Shown one piece after another: positions 62,105 to 64,000 of a stretch of DNA of 64,000 nucleotides. Source of the DNA: Cellulosimicrobium cellulans (lineage in GTDB: Bacteria > Actinomycetota > Actinomycetes > Actinomycetales > Cellulomonadaceae). The translations under genes and the position numbers were made by a program. The notes beneath the pieces were generated by a model, which was not told the DNA's origin, did not search any database, and saw nothing but the letters and a program-made list of their open reading frames with translations. Position 1 is the first letter of the stretch. Every line of letters starts with the position of its first letter. Where the stretch lies: the NCBI RefSeq assembly GCF_016907755.1, contig NZ_JAFBCN010000001.1, positions 124,001 to 188,000 on the forward strand, in the 5' to 3' direction.

Positions 62105-62988
62105 CCGGCACCGACCCGACCCCCGGCCCGGCGTCCGAGGACCCGGCCGCCGTCGGGCTGGACGTGCTCGTGGCCGACGACGAGCGCCCCGTGCTCGACG
62201 AGCTCGTCGCCCTGCTGCGGCGCGACCCGCGCGTGCGGACCGTGCTCGGCGTCGCGACCGGCTCGGAGGCGCTGCGCGAGCTCTCCTCGCGCACGGTCGA
62301 CGCGGCGTTCCTCGACATCCACATGCCCGGGCTGACCGGCCTCGACCTCGCCCGCGCGCTGTCCCGCTTCGCCGACCGGCCCGCCGTCGTGTTCGTCACC
62401 GCCGACGAGGCCCGCGCGCTCGAGGCGTTCGACGTCGAGGCCGTCGACTACGTGCTCAAGCCCGTGCGCCGCGAGCGCCTGACCCGTGCCGTCGACCGGG
62501 TCGTGGAGCGCGTCGCGGACCGCGCCGGGCGCGGTGCCGGGCCCGGCGTCGGGGGCGGCGTCGGGGCCTGGGGCGTGCCCGACGGCGGAGGGTCACCGTC
62601 CGCGAGCGCCGCCGCCCCACCTGCCGCCCCGGGGCGCGAGGCGCCGGAGCACGAGACGCTCGTCGTGACGGTCGGGACGACGACGCGCCTCGTCCGCCGC
62701 AGCGCGGTGCGGTGGGTGCAGGCGCAGGGCGACTACTCGCGCCTCGTGACGGACACCGAGCAGTTCCTCGTGCGCGAGCCGCTGTCCGACCTCGAGGAGC
62801 GGTGGGCCCCGGCCGGGTTCCTGCGCGTGCACCGGTCGTACCTCGTGGACCGCGCGGCCGTGACCGCTGCGCGGTTCGGCGGGGCGCAGCCCGCGCTCGT
62901 CGTCGCAGGCCACGAGGTCCCGGTGAGCCGCCGCATGGTCCCGGCCGTGCGGGAGGCGCTGCTCGGCCCGCACCGGGGTCCGTCGTGA
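62101..62988 (+). CDS. LytTR-family response regulator
   Basis: 295 residues from GTG. Receiver: DVLVADDERPVLDELVALL with acidic residues 26-27, phosphoacceptor Asp72 in AAFLDIHMPGLTG, and Lys in YVLKPVRRERL. After a Gly/Ala/Pro-rich linker (about 143-180) the LytTR DNA-binding domain begins LVVTVGTTTRLVRRSAVRWVQAQGDYSRLVT and contains GFLRVHRSYLVD. It is the partner of the upstream kinase. The next genes in the operon, DUF485 and a solute symporter, are its likely targets, as in other LytTR systems that sense carboxylic acids. Confidence 0.93.
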   Translation: MTGTDPTPGPASEDPAAVGLDVLVADDERPVLDELVALLRRDPRVRTVLGVATGSEALRELSSRTVDAAFLDIHMPGLTGLDLARALSRFADRPAVVFVTADEARALEAFDVEAVDYVLKPVRRERLTRAVDRVVERVADRAGRGAGPGVGGGVGAWGVPDGGGSPSASAAAPPAAPGREAPEHETLVVTVGTTTRLVRRSAVRWVQAQGDYSRLVTDTEQFLVREPLSDLEERWAPAGFLRVHRSYLVDRAAVTAARFGGAQPALVVAGHEVPVSRRMVPAVREALLGPHRGPS

Positions 62989-63524
62989 GCGACCCGGACC
63001 GGTCGTCGGCCCCGACCCCGCCCGCCGACGGATGCGTCCCTGCTCCAGTGCTGCGTCCCGGGACGCAGCACTCGGACGCCGACGCAGCGCTCGGCCGGGG
63101 ACGCGTGCGCGTCCGGTCGACGGACCCGCGGCCCGACGCCCCGGCCGGTGGTTCACCGTCGGGCACCCCGCGAGGTCGTCCCGACGAACCCGACGACGCC
63201 GCAGCCCACTACACGCGCGGCCTCGTGCGAGCCCAGCTCCGGCTCGGGCTCGCGTGCGTGGTCTCGTTCCTCGCGGTCGTCGCGCTGCTCACGGTGACGA
63301 TGAGCGCGGTGCCCGCGCTGGACTCCGTGGTGCTCCTCGGCGTCCCGCTCCCGTGGCTCGTGCACGCGTACGGCTTCTACCCCGTGATCGTCGCGTTCGC
63401 GGTCGTGTTCGCCGTCGCGGCGGCGCGCAACGAGCGCCGGTACCGCGCGCTCGCCGAGGGATCGGCCGGGGCCGCCGAGGCCGGCCCGGCGGAGGCAGGA
63501 CCCGACGACGGCGGCGTCCCGTGA
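62985..63524 (+). CDS. DUF485-type membrane protein with repeat-encoded N-terminal extension
   Basis: 179 residues from GTG overlapping the previous stop. Residues about 75-145 form the usual DUF485 core with two helices (LGLACVVSFLAVVALLTVTM, YGFYPVIVAFAVVFAVAAARNERRYRAL). The first 70 residues are disordered-looking and include PGTQHSDADAALGRGRVR, which is encoded by the palindromic repeat at 63030-63100. DUF485 proteins accompany acetate-type symporters of the ActP/MctC group, here encoded directly downstream. Confidence 0.85.
   Translation: MSDPDRSSAPTPPADGCVPAPVLRPGTQHSDADAALGRGRVRVRSTDPRPDAPAGGSPSGTPRGRPDEPDDAAAHYTRGLVRAQLRLGLACVVSFLAVVALLTVTMSAVPALDSVVLLGVPLPWLVHAYGFYPVIVAFAVVFAVAAARNERRYRALAEGSAGAAEAGPAEAGPDDGGVP
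63047..63072. repeat. Dispersed palindromic repeat, copy 2 (inside a coding sequence)
   Basis: A perfect 26-base palindrome with half-site AGTGCTGCGTCCC. The wider segment 63061-63100 matches 46066-46105 at most positions (GACGCAGCACTCG, ACGC, GACGCA, CGCTCGGC shared), and GGATGCGTCC precedes both. The element lies within the 5' part of the DUF485 gene and adds codons in frame. Confidence 0.8.
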
Positions 63525-64000
63525 GCGCGCTGCCCCTCGTCGCGATCGGGCTGCTCCTGCTCGCGACGGGGCTCATCGGGTTCTACGGCCTGCGCATCTC
63601 GCGCACCACGAGCGACTTCTTCGTCGCGTCGCGCACGGTCCGGCCGGTGTGGAACGCGTCGGCGATCAGCGGCGAGTACCTGTCCGCGGGCACGTTCCTG
63701 GGCCTCTCGGGGCTCGTGCTGCTCTCCGGCGCCGAGGCGTTCTGGTTCCCCGTCGGGTACGCGGCCGGCTATCTGCTCGTCCTGCTGTTCGTCGCTGGCC
63801 CGCTCCGCCGCAGCGGCGCGTACACGATCCCCGACTTCGTCCACGCCCGGCTCGACTCCGTCGTCGCGCGCCGCGTCACGAGCGTGCTCGTGCTCGTCAT
63901 CGGGTGGCTGTACGTCGTGCCGCAGCTCCACGGCGCGGCGCTCGTCATCACCAGCGTCGCACCCGTCCCGCCGTGGGTCGGGTCGGTCGGGATCGCGGTC
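63521..64000 (+). CDS. Sodium:solute symporter (SSS family, ActP/MctC-like), 3' end missing
   Basis: 160 N-terminal residues from GTG overlapping the DUF485 stop (GTGA); the gene runs off the window. SSS motifs: GLIGFYGLRISRTTSDFFVASRTVRPVWNASAISGEYLSAGTFLGLSGLVLLSGAEAFWFPVGYAAGYLLVLLFVAGPLRRSGAYTIPDFVHARL, matching monocarboxylate/acetate symporters. Fourth gene of the LytS-LytTR operon, so uptake of a small organic acid under two-component control is likely. Confidence 0.9.
   Translation, partial: MSALPLVAIGLLLLATGLIGFYGLRISRTTSDFFVASRTVRPVWNASAISGEYLSAGTFLGLSGLVLLSGAEAFWFPVGYAAGYLLVLLFVAGPLRRSGAYTIPDFVHARLDSVVARRVTSVLVLVIGWLYVVPQLHGAALVITSVAPVPPWVGSVGIAV

Overview
The window is a stretch of very GC-rich chromosome from an actinobacterium. 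The gene content points to the Promicromonosporaceae/Cellulomonadaceae, with Cellulosimicrobium or a close relative as the best guess. This is an inference from several features: a secreted GH16 endo-beta-1,3-glucanase with a C-terminal ricin-type lectin domain (the layout known from Oerskovia/Cellulosimicrobium), a secreted GH87 alpha-1,3-glucanase, an LAXTG-type (class E sortase) wall anchor, an F420-type luciferase-like oxidoreductase, an IdeR/DtxR-like iron box and a GlxR/CRP-like box. No phage, transposase, tRNA, rRNA or CRISPR was seen. The window looks like ordinary chromosome with many short transcription units and frequent strand switches.

Layout: 1-10.9 kb holds a partial macro-domain protein, a small PspC protein, a large sortase-anchored phytase-like protein, a divergent xxxLxxG heptad-repeat membrane protein, a polytopic membrane protein, a GNAT enzyme, and a DrrAB-like ABC exporter with its divergent TetR regulator. 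11-18.5 kb holds a TPR-membrane protein plus AAA+ ATPase pair, a small membrane protein with a winged-helix regulator, Tag DNA glycosylase, serine deaminase and a luciferase-like oxidoreductase. 18.5-22.8 kb holds a sugar acetyltransferase, an MGT-type glycosyltransferase with divergent TetR, and a molybdopterin oxidoreductase with its flavin reductase. 22.8-34.3 kb is mostly exported proteins: two tandem lipoprotein serpins, the GH87 enzyme, a secreted HNH nuclease with wall-binding repeats, an App1-like phosphatase and an anchored protein. 34.4-46 kb holds a NarL-type two-component system, a ZIP transporter, PlsC, two permeases, 8-oxoguanine/guanine deaminase and a proton antiporter. 46-54.5 kb holds the GH16 glucanase, a TetR/alpha-beta hydrolase pair, a NYN-LOTUS protein, an MFS/acetyltransferase/TetR operon and a GNAT enzyme. 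54.6-64 kb holds cstA-ybdD, three overlapping unknown genes, an iron-siderophore pair and a LytS-LytTR-DUF485-symporter operon that runs off the end.

How it works together: one theme is fungal or bacterial polymer attack and extracellular defence (alpha- and beta-1,3-glucanases, nuclease, serpins). A second is scavenging of small carbon and nitrogen compounds (CstA, a solute symporter, NCS2 permease with purine deaminase, amino-acid permease, SdaA). A third is drug or xenobiotic handling under local repressors (ABC exporter, MFS, glycosyltransferase, haloperoxidase-like hydrolase).

Two patterns cut across the genes. At least fifteen isolated genes have a TAnnnT-like hexamer ending 5-7 nt before the start codon and mostly no Shine-Dalgarno sequence, which suggests leaderless transcripts. 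Two families of dispersed palindromic repeats occur, and one copy lies inside a coding sequence.
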